Assembly: GCA_016785225.1 (NCBI GenBank)
Contig: JAFBJZ010000601.1
Location: 806,001 to 870,000 of the forward strand
From: Psettodes erumei
Lineage: Eukaryota > Chordata > Actinopteri > Pleuronectiformes > Psettodidae
Length of the DNA: 64,000 nt
Direction of reading: 5' to 3'
In this document: positions 37,501-47,637 of the stretch, piece after piece
How the letters are laid out: every line of letters begins with the position of its first letter
How positions within the stretch are numbered: the first letter of the stretch is position 1
The notes under the pieces: model-generated
What the model was told of the DNA's origin: nothing
Seen by the model: the letters and a program-made list of their open reading frames with translations, nothing else
The model's database searches: none
Made by a program: the position numbers and the translations under genes

Positions 37501-38745
37501 AAAATACAGAATTTATGCACTCTTGATACTCCAGGACATGATGACAGCTGAGGTGGTGGAGCAAATTGCCTGTGTTGCCTCCTGCGACAACATTTACATA
37601 ATATTATAGTTTGATCGACGTCGGATTTTTTTTTATAGCCGAAGCTCCATACGACAGACACGTCTCCTCGTTTTGGTACCAGTTCTTCTGTCAAATTTCT
37701 TATTTGTTCTATGCTTTCATTTGAGAGTGCAATGACACAATAAACTGAATAATTGTCAGTAAAAAACTGGAAAAAAGTGTGGCGTTCTAAAACTTTTGAC
37801 CGGTAGTGTATATAATATTATTCAGATCCAAAACCCTGGAGAAAGCAACAATTAAAAACTGGGTTTGATTACGCCATATATGACACAGACAATTAGTTAA
37901 GAGAGGGGGCGAAGAGGGGTTAACACCAAAATGATTGTATGTAAGACTTTATATGGCATTATGGCATGGACTTTGACACTATGGACATTGATCCGCCCAA
38001 AACCGTTTGGAGAGGTTCAAGTTGAACAAAGTTCAAGACGGACTACTTTGATCCCGCTTCTATCATGGACGAGTCGGTTCCTGGGGTGTCCATGTTTTAA
38101 GCTGATATCCAGATGATTTTGACGCTGGGATGACGGAAGATTTGTATTTAAAGACAATTTTAGACGCGAAAACAGATGCGTTTTCTTTAAAAAAAAAAAA
38201 AACAAAGTAAGAAAAAAAATTAAATGTCAGAACAGAGTGAAAACTGATCATCACAATTTCCCAGAGTATGTTGTCTGAATCTCTTGAAACACCGGGCAGT
38301 TTAAGACTGTCCAGACTCAGGACACTTCACCAGACTGAATGAATATGACAATACAGACTATTTTACCTCCCCCCATTACTTCTGCTTTCTGCTTCCTATT
38401 ACAATGCAGTCTTTTTTAAAGATTCATATTTAAATTAATTAAAGAGCATTTCTTTCTGAGACAATTTGCACACTTGAACAAAGCCTTCTTCGCTAACTTT
38501 AAAAGTGTCGCAAGAGACAGTGAAGAAGAAACCGGGGGAATCAACTTTCACGTTCCTCCTCATCGTTCCTCAGACTTAGAGTTTATCTTCCAAAATGTAG
38601 ATATAAAAGCGAGATATTTCTTACCTTGGTCTGCGAATTTCATCCTCGGTGAATGCGTCGAGTGCGCCTCGGTTAAACTATCCAGGTTTGAAAATAAGAA
38701 ACACTCCAATAACAATAACAGTGCCATGTTCCACGCAGGTGTCAT
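28534..38745 (-). CDS. sema7a: semaphorin 7A (Sema-PSI-Ig, GPI-type), C-terminus apparently frameshifted
   Basis: Fourteen exons join in phase: 38625-38745, 35882-36006, 35738-35794, 35545-35643, 35110-35218, 34558-34665, 34305-34447, 34015-34193, 32585-32693, 31913-32144, 31179-31294, 30796-30941, 29557-29621 and 28534-28871 (649 codons including the stop; human is 666 residues). Residues 1-28 form a signal peptide (MALLLLLECFLF). A Sema propeller follows to about 460 (RVYAFYKEKN, DTRVYALFRNEW, SAVCVYTIQDIDRVF). A PSI domain covers about 467-515 (CQECILARDPYCSWNG) and an Ig domain about 545-630 (YFLKC to GTYRC). The mammalian protein is a GPI-linked ligand of integrins and plexin C1. The RGD of mammalian SEMA7A is VSD here (about residues 254-256). 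The predicted tail is hydrophilic, while a hydrophobic GPI-like tail sits in another frame. The acceptor at 32144 is weak, so that border is the least certain. Confidence 0.93.
32770..33150 (+). repeat. possible old retroelement 3'-tail relic
   Basis: A T-rich + strand stretch in the sema7a intron between 32693 and 34015. It ends with CCTGCTTCCTGTCTCCATTT and GGGTCCATCTCT, resembling the 3' tails of fish LINE-type elements (TGC...TTGGGTCC). No coding remnant remains and no end is defined. Confidence 0.25.
36780..37380 (+). pseudogene. Tc1 transposase remnants
   Basis: From the ATG at 36780 an N-terminal helix-turn-helix is readable (MVRKRQLTMEERQTI, then SYREIAKKVKVSVNTV, and GRPKA near the end), breaking off near 37043. 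After a foreign insert, a frame around 37231-37375 reads RKPLLRCQNK, a W-rich stretch and WTDESKF, which carries the first catalytic aspartate. The second and third catalytic blocks are not recognisable. The copy is dead. Confidence 0.85.
37074..37143 (+). repeat. non-LTR retroelement 3' tail nested in the Tc1 transposase
   Basis: The segment reads AATTCCTTGTAATGCAAATT and ACTTGGCAATAAAACTG, then a (GATTCT)n-like tail. This end structure is common in fish LINE/SINE 3' termini. It separates the two transposase fragments and so looks like a short 5'-truncated insertion into the Tc1 copy. Confidence 0.55.
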
Positions 38746-39033
38746 ACAAGTGGTGCGGCTCTGCTCTGCGCTTTAACTTAAAGGAGGGGTGGGGGCTCTC
38801 TGACTGTAAAAAGAAATGAACGGGCTAGGGGCTAAATTACACGTGTGCCTCTTAACATTTTTGCCGTAAGGTTCATTTTAAAAATCCCATGGTTTATTTT
38901 TAGATTATCGTATAGGATACCCTTATATCGTAATATTTTCTGCGGTATATTATGCCCCTACAGTTCATCTTAAATCACTACCGCCTTTTATTATCCTTGT
39001 CCTTAAACTGAGAGGGGTTAACAGCAAATGATG

Positions 39034-39070
<37 letters not shown>
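39034..39070. repeat. (TAA)n microsatellite upstream of sema7a
   Basis: About 12 ATA/TAA units, about 300 bp upstream of the sema7a start codon. Confidence 0.9.
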
Positions 39071-39071
<1 letters not shown>

Positions 39072-39696
39072 TATCGATAAATAATCGACGTATTCATTTC
39101 AGCAACAGACCTTCCATATATTCACTACACTTTTTGCGCAGGTAAAACAAAGATTAGAAGAAACAAAAATCAACACTCAACAAGGAAGTACTAAACAATA
39201 AAGTAAATATTGTGTTGTTATCACGCTGGTGTGGGGTCTTTTTTATTAAGCTCCAGCAGATGGCAGTGTAGGTTCATCTCAAAATGGCAAAATTCACTTT
39301 TACCACATTACAAGCAAATATTCAAACAGCTGAACATGTGCTATCCTGATTTATGTACAGAGTTTACACAAAAAAAGAAATCAGTCATCTGTACTTTAAA
39401 TTCTGATGTCTACAGGTTTGTGGCCAAATGTCCAGCATCAATTACACAAAAATGAAAAGCCTATAAAATAATAAGATTATGATATAATTACATTTTGTTT
39501 AATCAGGATATAATATTGCTTATTTTGATTGATTTTGGTATAATAGGTTACTATTTACCTGAAAGACTCTTGCTGTGAAATCCAAACATGAGCCTTGATC
39601 TGGTTTGTTCTTACGTCAAAGACAAAACAGTAACAGTATTTTCCAAATGGTTTCAATTTCCACTTGGACTTAGCAAGGACAGCAAATAGTTTGCAG

Positions 39697-39697
<1 letters not shown>

Positions 39698-39732
<35 letters not shown>
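39698..39732. repeat. (GT)n microsatellite
   Basis: About 17 GT units in the sema7a upstream region, about 210 bp before the TATA-like box at 39944. Confidence 0.9.
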
Positions 39733-39734
<2 letters not shown>

Positions 39735-39943
39735 TCAGCCAACAGCTAGAAACTCGACTGCAGTTCTGACTGGAAGTTGGCCAGAAACAGTTTAAATGCT
39801 GCAGCAGCATATGTGGTGAAAGCTCACTGCAGTTATAATCACAGCAGGTGGCTGAGCTGCATCGGTCCGTACTCAGGTGAAGGATGACACCATGGAAAAG
39901 AACAAAAAGAGTGTATGATATGAGTAATTAGCATTCCTCTTAC

Positions 39944-40020
39944 TATAAGGCTTTCATCAGCCAGCAGAGCAGCAGCCGCTGGATGTTGGCTCTGCTGAGG
40001 AGTGAGGATGCTCCACACAT
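39944..40020 (+). promoter_or_regulatory. possible TATA promoter and 5'-UTR exon of the small membrane-protein gene
   Basis: TATAAGG at 39944-39950 is followed about 70 bp later by a strong donor, ACAT|GTGAGT (intron from 40021). This would allow a non-coding first exon of roughly 39975-40020, to be spliced to the acceptor at 40553. The link is inferred only from the spacing of signals. Confidence 0.35.
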
Positions 40021-40563
40021 GTGAGTCAACCGTTATATCTGCCAGACTGACTGTATTCCTGCTGCTCTGGAAAATGAGACAATGTTTTTCTTTTCATGTC
40101 CTCTACTGTGGTGTGAAGTATATTTTACAAGCAATCATCTGCTTATTTAAAACTGAACAGGTTTTGGACTTGGACTGGGATCTGACAAATGAAGTGAAGT
40201 GGCTAGAGTCCAGTTGCTGAATAGCTCCAGCTTCAGTGACAGGGATCCTGTGGGTGATAATCAGATAATCATTTAACTTAGCATTAAAATGGAATTTTAT
40301 TTTCAAAATACAATTGTAAAGTACATTTTTTGGTCTATATGTTTCACTACTTGGTTCTTCTTAGACTGTTGGTCTGCTTGGGCATTTATAGCCGTTAGCA
40401 TTTATAACCTTTGATATTAGCTCAAAGTCCAGAATTAGTGCAAGTTTAAATTCCAGTCAATATCTATCATAGTTTTACATTGTTGCTATTTTTTATAAAC
40501 ATGCTTTTCAAAAAGTTTTCTCGTGCAATTTGTCATGCCTCAACTTTCTGCAGGTATTAACTG

Positions 40564-41906
40564 ATGGCTAGGGAGGAGGACCCCGACCACCCTGTCTCTT
40601 TCTGTTGTAAGGGAATGATCGAAGGTGTCATACTGCTACTCCTCCTCTGGCTCCTGATTCAAGTTCTCTTCATCAAGATTTTGGAAGGTACTGAGATTTA
40701 GATAGATGCAAGGGTTGGTGTGTCAGTGTGGTGGGGAGCAGTGGAGGGAGGAGAGGTGAGGAAAGTGTGATTCCCAAAGGAAATGGTGAGCAGAGATTAT
40801 ATCACTGTTAAAATACTGACCTGGTTCTTTTCAATTCACACAACCCCTGTGCAAAATCAACAAACAATATAAAGAACCTATGAAATCTAGTTTCCCAGTC
40901 CCCAGGTTACTTGATTCCTTAGAACAAACTAAAAAGTAGGAAAGTCAATTTAGCCATATAATAATAATCAGCATGTTGGAACTGAAAATTATAGAAAAAA
41001 CTCTGGTAACAGTGAAACCAAGAATGAACACTGACACTGATCAAACTACAGAAAGAATACTTCCTACTGGAAAGAGATTTTACAGGGAAACACAGGAGCT
41101 TTCATCATTACCAAAACAAGAACATTAATGCAGTTTTACCTTCATAATTTTTTGAACCAAAATGTTTCATGATATTAATGAACATATAAGGAAATGCCAC
41201 AAAATCAATTTAGGACATTCACTGACACTTTCATCTTTGGGTAAATGTCTGTATACACAGAACTCACAAACATAATGACAGTGTGTGGCCTCTTATACAT
41301 AATGTCAATATTATTATTATTCAGTGATATTAATACTTCTAATGTGATGACAGCAAAACTGACAGTCACTGTAATTTCAGAGAGACGCCTTGTGTAAATC
41401 TCTAGGATTATCCTAGTATGAATAGTGTCTTTAGCAATTTCTTGTTTTATGTTAAGATCAACACAATGATGGATAATGCTCAATCGGCTATGGAAGTGCA
41501 TTCATCTGTATTCACATGACCCTGGGTGGTATTAAATTTTAATCTAGAACGACATAAGGCTTCTGTTAGGAGTCCATCTGGCCTGAGGGCAGCCATATTT
41601 ATAGAATAACAAAGCCCATACAGTCACTGTGTTTGCCAACAAGCGTGTAATTTCACAACATGATCTGGGGCTCTGAGGACATTTTGCTGCATTAAAGGTA
41701 AAAGAACATGACAGGGTGCTGAGATAGGAAACTGGTTTCTGGTAAACAAAAGTGTTATTCCTGTTTAAAGGTGAGAACACTCTTTAGCTGCTCAGTCCTC
41801 TACTATATGTTCACCAGCTGTTTGCTAACTTTGTCTGTCTATCCTGCTGCCAGTGGAAAAGAGGTTGGTGAAGATGTGGTTGAGGGCCAGTCCCCCTCAA
41901 GTGTAG
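40564..41906 (+). CDS. putative 58-residue single-pass membrane microprotein (two coding exons)
   Basis: A good acceptor (CAACTTTCTGCAG, AG at 40552-40553) precedes an ATG at 40564 in a reasonable context (CTGATGG). Exon 40564-40687 reads MAREEDPDHPVSFCCKGMIE, a transmembrane stretch (VILLLLLWLLIQVLFIKIL), then a phase-1 donor GAAG|GTACTGAG. A strong acceptor (TGTCTATCCTGCTGCCAG) starts exon 41854-41906, which fits the phase and adds a basic tail (EKRLVKMWLRASPPQV) before TAG. The design is an acidic N-terminus, a juxtamembrane Cys pair, one helix and a basic C-terminus. That suits a small integral membrane or regulatory peptide. I do not recognise the family. If the intron were retained, the frame would end after 45 residues. 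Coding status rests on signals and composition, not homology. Confidence 0.5.
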
Positions 41907-43080
41907 AGCTGAGGGGGACTACAGGGTTAGTTGTGATTCTATGTGGGTTCATAATTAGGAGTGACCTGGTTCACATTACATGTCATTTAATCCATAAAAC
42001 AAATCTAGGCAGTTGTGGGTTTGAGTATCCTTTCCCATCCCACTCCCTTCCTCATTTTAATATTTGTTTCACAAACAAAATAACAGCTGACTTACAAAGA
42101 CAGATTTTGTATTACACATTAATGGATTCAAAAATGTTAAATATAGGACCTAAATATTTCTTGCTACATAGGTCTCATAGAAGGCTCTTACACTTAAAAT
42201 AACTAGCATTTCTGACTCAGTTACAGACAGGCTACAACTTAATATGCTGCATTCCATCTTTCTTTCATCTAATAGACTTCTTCATTCAGTCATCCCACAC
42301 ACTAAAACATGCTGAAAGAATAATTTTAAGTATTTCCCTTAGCATTCACATACATACATGGATGTCGTCCTGCTGCATACCTGCAAATGAACCCTTACAG
42401 TCCCCAGTACACATACTGTCAAAGGCATTTTAGCATCCTCTCAAGTTAATCAGATTTTGAAAACCATATGTTAGGATCCTCAGTGATTTACTACCACAGA
42501 ATTTCCCCTCATAGTCTTAGCTTTAAAGTAGCAGCTCTGTTCAGAGTGAAATATAAGTAATATCAGATAATGACAATGGTGGTGTCATTGTAATTATTGT
42601 AAAATACACTTAATTTTCAACAATCACTTGTCACTGCCGAAATATGTCCATTGTTCCATGCCCTCCAAAACAACAAACTCAAACCCCAGTGTGGTCTGTG
42701 AGATAATGTTGTAGCACCTCTCACAGACATGCTGGTCCGCTGACTCGGACACCTGCACGGGACAGAGCAGCAGATTAACTAGTAGTGGGCAGCTCCCCTG
42801 TCAGTCACATGACTCTCTCCTCGCAGGTGGTCCTGCTCCTCCTTTCCTGCCACCTTCCCGCCAGATAAATGTATCGATGTGTCTCAATTAGCCCGTAACA
42901 GCTGTTTATCTGCCGCTTGCTCTCTGCCCGGTGATTTCCAGCCTGTAATTTGTCCTCCATAACGCATAGAGGACCTATGGACGTAATGACGGCGCACGGA
43001 GGCGCTGGTTGGCTGAACTGTTCAGGCGCCAGTGGCTTTCTGCCTCGATTGAAATAAAAGCTCAGTCACCCGATGAAGCT
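41907..43080. other. intergenic sequence upstream of the synaptotagmin-like gene
   Basis: I see no supported gene. GC content rises from about 42700 toward the next promoter. Confidence 0.5.
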
Positions 43081-43181
43081 ATTGGCTGGAAGGCTTCAGG
43101 TCCTTGCGCACTGGCGGCGGACCGCGCTCATAAACAGCGCACGCACCGACTCTCCACACGCAGCAAACTGTAGGTGGGAAC
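43081..43181 (+). promoter_or_regulatory. core promoter and 5' UTR of the synaptotagmin-like gene
   Basis: An inverted CCAAT box (ATTGGCTG) begins at 43081, a GC-rich CpG-containing stretch follows, and a TATA-like CATAAACA sits at about 43129-43136. The start codon is at 43182, giving an expected start site near 43160 and a short 5' UTR. Confidence 0.45.
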
Positions 43182-46100
43182 ATGTCGCAGTACACTCTGG
43201 GAGGTAGGAAGCGTTCAAGTGTTGTTGCGCTCGTGTCTTTCTTACTTTTATAGTACTCCTTTTTGTTCAGTCTGCAGTCTCTGTAATCGCTTTTTTTGCT
43301 TTAAATTGTAGCTTCCTTGTATGCTTCAGTTTTCCCAACAGAAAAGAAAGAAAATAAAGGACATGGCACAGATTTTTACCAAGAAATCATAGTGGTGCCT
43401 TTTTCCTGTTTAACTGATCTCAGTCATGTAGAGGAGCTGGAGGAGGATATGCATTTCAATTAACTGTGGACGGTGCCTGCAACTCACCGGGAAGGTGTCC
43501 TTATATATATATTCTTGTTTGCTTTAGATAACTTTGTGTGGATAAGGACCAAGAGTTTTAGAGTTTTGTCGACAAACAAAACAGATTACTCCAGCCAAAG
43601 GTTAGAATAAGCTTCATACACGCTCTATCAGTGTAAAGTAATTGCATGGTATTCCCCATGCTGTTATGGCCCTGTGCATGATTAAATGAAGTTTACCAGC
43701 AGCCTGTGCACACAACACCCCCCAGCAGCTAAATACAGATACTTCCTGCAGGGCTAAACATTCTGCATCAAATGCTGAATTGGCTCAGCTCATGTTTCAC
43801 CATTACCTCATTTGGTCTGTAATCACCAGAGTCCACTGGCAGGTCAGTCTGAGTCATTTGATTCAGAGCGATTCACCTCAGCCTTTATTTTCCAGAATCA
43901 CTGCAGCAGTCAGCCCGGCTGTACTTTCATTTCCTAATGGAGGCTGGCTGAGGAGCTGCCTGCGCCTGGACAGGCTGTTTGACGGGGTTGAAATGGATCT
44001 GCTCTGACAGTTAGCTTCACACTCGCTTTGATAGTGATTTAATAAGAATGCACCTCCTGCAGTGTGCTTTTACTGTCTGATAAGCATCTTGTGATGATGT
44101 GAGGATCCCTGTATGGTACTTATTAGGACACACCCTCAGACATTAGATGGTATTTGTGTAGTATTTAGCTCCTGATTAAACAAATCTGTTCCTATTAATT
44201 GTGTGATGCACCTAACCTTCATCGATCCTCCTATATTTTAGGCAGATTTATTGGGAAAAACCATAGCATTCTTTCCTAATGGGTGATGGATTTTATGTAT
44301 GGGATCTTCAGTAGAACTAAAAAAACATGACACTTTTCTCAGTAAACAATTTTCCTTTTCTTTGCTGATTGTTCACCTTAATGGTCACTGGCTGACGCTT
44401 GCAGTGTTCCAACCTTGTTTTCGCCACTATATCCTCCAGTGTGTCTGATGCATGAGTCATCCCAATACACCCTCAGTGTCTGACAGGAAATGAGCCTCAG
44501 TCCAGCTTTAACAGAATCAATCTCAGTAATTGCTCCATTATGATTTTATGCTGATTTTGAATCCTCAGACTTAATGCTGAAATTGTGTTCATGTTTTTTT
44601 AAGTTATTGCATGAAAATGGGGCAAAATTATGCAAAAGGCAATAAAGATTAAAACAGTCAGATGCCTGATGAACTTGTATTGGAATGCAGATAATATTAC
44701 AGCTAAAATGATTTCTATCCTAATATGTAATCAACACACTACTTGACTGATGAAGACAGACACACACAATCTGATTGCCAGCGAAAATGACACCAATGCA
44801 TCACATGTCCTCTGCTCCTGCTTTGGATCAAAGCAGCAACTGTGACAATACCATTTATAGAATTATGATTATAACCCAGAGACATTTCCTCTTTAATCTC
44901 ATCAAGGATGCAGAGTGCAGACACAACAAGACAATGTTTAGAGTCAGACATCCTAATATCTTTCTTAATGAATTTGGCTTCATTGAGAGTCTCTCTGATT
45001 TGTTTCCTTCTGACTGACAGGTTACTCACAATCACGAAACTGATATGATTTGTCCGATGGTGATTATCTCTCACCGCTTCGCAAAATGTCCTCTCTTTCT
45101 GCCAATTTCTCTCTCTTTCCTGATCGACGGCAGATTCACTCCATCGCACTTTACACTTTATCATGCTCCTTGTTAATCACACTAACAGAATATTAAACCC
45201 TGACCTCTTTGTTTTCCTGTCTGTCTAGTTCACCTGCAGATTCTGCTGGCTGTGGGTCTGGCTGTGTTCTGCTACTGCCTGGTTCTCGGTTGCATCCTTT
45301 GCTGTCGCAGAAGGAAGAATGTTTCATCAGAGGACAAGGAGGCAGTTTTCTTGTCTTCTCATCCTGCTGAGAGGGTGACTGTGACATTGACTCCATCTCC
45401 ATGTACGCAGCTTGTTAAGCAGCAGTATGAGGAGCTGGATGGAGACGTGTTGGAGTTTCCTTCCTCTAAAAGCAGCTCTTCTCCCTCTGAAGACGACCCA
45501 AGTGCTCTGCCCTTTGACCCCAGCCCTACCAGATCGGCTGAGCTGGTGCAGTCTGCTGGATCCTCCTTCACAATGCGGCGCCTCAGCACACCCACTGTTC
45601 CCTGCTCACCCAGTAAACCTCATACTCACGGCAGAGCCTCTTTGCCATCCCTCACTAAGTTGAGTTTGGTGTCCAAACCTCGTCGGGTGATGGGTCGGCG
45701 AAGCACTGTGAGCACCGAAAGTTTTCTTTACAGCGAGAGCAGTCGACTGACTGCTGCTGCTGTCGGTTCTCCTACCCAGCAGGGGGAGCCCTGTCTGTCA
45801 CAGTATGGTTCTAACTCTCTCTCCATCCCCTCGAAGCCTGCCCCTCTCCTGCACTTCTCGCTGCTCTTCTCCTCCACCTGTGGCACCCTGGTGGTCAACA
45901 TCCTGGGGCTCTCAGGGGCCAGTCGAAGACGTAGTGGGGTGTTTGTGCGAGCCAGCCTTCCTCCTCTCTGCCCCTCCCCTCAGCAGATTGCCTCTCGCCG
46001 CCGTAGCCTCAGTCCAGACCTCCAAGGTCAGAGCATTGTATTGCAGGTGAGCTCTGTGGAAGAGCTGCGCACCTGCACTTTGAGACTGGCTGTCTTCAGC

Positions 46101-47606
46101 AGGGACTTCTCAGGCCTAAGAGAGACTGCGCTGGGGGTGGTGGAGCTGCCCTGTGAGCAGGTGGAATGGGAGCCTGACATCACCACCACTTATACCAGGC
46201 AGCTCAGCCCAACTAAAATCAAGTTGAAAAAGGTACATGGTGGTTTAATTCATTGTATTGATTTATGCATTACAGTGAAGCTTTCAAGAGCTTAGAGTGC
46301 ATAGAATAAGGAAAAAGCAAGAGTGCAGTGAGAACAGTCGAAAGACTGCAGTTGCAAAATAGAGGTCCTGTGACCTAACTTGGCCATCAGCTGCTGGATC
46401 TGAGCCCAAAGCCTTGTAAAAGTGTCTACAGAGTCAAGTAAAAGGGCCAATAAGCACCCTGCAAAAAGCCCACACGGAGACCCGCAATAAAGCCTAATTG
46501 ATTAAATACAACTTGACTGAATGTAAGTGATAGCCTGTGTAGTCTTGAATTCAGAACTGCACAAACAGAGCTGACAAACATGAAACTCAAGCGAGCTGCC
46601 TCCTGATCAAAATGCAACATGCTGTACAGGAAGAGTTTGAGGTCTATCCATGTGTTAGCTGCACCTCTTACCCTTGAGGGTCACAAGGAAGCTGGAACCA
46701 GTCCCAGTTGAAATTGGACACGAGGCAAGGTCTGTGTAGGAATGTGAATTTTTCAAAAGGTTGAATAACTGCTTCAAGTAAAAAAGAGAGCTATCTCTAA
46801 CATAAGAGACATTCAAGTCAGTAGAGTCATATGTTGCATTTTCATTGGCAGGCTAAAGACGTAGCCTGGGTTGTGAGATAAAACTCTTTCTCTGGTTGTT
46901 TTGAGTGCTGTCAGATCCAATCAGAGACCTTAGACCCTTTGCAATTTTAGCCTGAGCCAACCCGGTAGTAGTGGGATCAGCTCTTCAGGCAGCCATGTCT
47001 GCCCGTGGATCAATTTAAAGTTGAACAGTTTTTATGTGTGGGTAGTTCAGATTGTTGCTCCTTTTCATTTTCTGCATATGCTTTGGAACTGCTCTTCCTT
47101 ATCTTGATGTACAATATGTTCTATGTTATTCCTCTCAAATATCTTTCAAGCAAACTCTGCATTTTCAGTTGATCTAACAGATAGAGAAATTAGACGTGCA
47201 GGCCTGTAAGTAGTACATATCATGTCTTATCCATGAAGGAACGTAGCATCTAATCAGCTCTCCCATGAGCCAGTTTTCCACTGTTGTTTGTCATGGCGAC
47301 ATTGTTGTTAGTGACTGCAGAGCAAACAAGCAGAGTGCAGCACATTGGCAGCCTGCCCACGCCGTGCCCTCTGCAACTCTGTTTAAAAAAAAAACTGCCA
47401 GAGGGCATTAATAACAGGCTTTTAAAAAAGGGGGTCCTGATGATTCAGTGGACATGAGTCAGACATTCAGATTTTTGCCAAAGAGACATGCTGTGTGGTT
47501 AGTGGGTATGCCAGAATCATTTCTCCCATATTACATTGCCACAGTTAGGTGTCCTTACCTCTGTCTCTCCTCTCATGTCCATGTAGTTCAACCACACCAA
47601 TACACT

Positions 47607-47637
<31 letters not shown>

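Larger units (their letters stand above)
36360..37808 (+). mobile_element. second Tc1/mariner element, heavily decayed, in sema7a intron 1
   Basis: Both ends read CACTACCGGTCAAAAGTTTT inward and are flanked by TA (36358-36359 and 37809-37810). The terminal inverted repeats remain similar for roughly 60 bp. Total length is about 1.45 kb. The terminal sequence differs entirely from the element at 26.6 kb, so this is a separate Tc1 family. It lies in the 2.6-kb first sema7a intron, opposite to the gene's orientation. Confidence 0.93.

Noticed and set aside
41771..42202. 143-codon plus-strand frame overlapping the second exon of the small membrane-protein gene.
   Set aside because: It begins without a plausible transcript start and uses a different frame from the phase-matched exon. 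It is probably chance in AT-rich DNA.
44739..45164. 141-codon minus-strand frame in the first intron of the synaptotagmin-like gene.
   Set aside because: No recognisable domain, no splice signals and antisense to an intron.
46233..46295. Extension of the large synaptotagmin-like exon frame past the donor.
   Set aside because: The GT donor at 46233 joins in phase to the C2B exon at 50718. The extension is only intron read-through.
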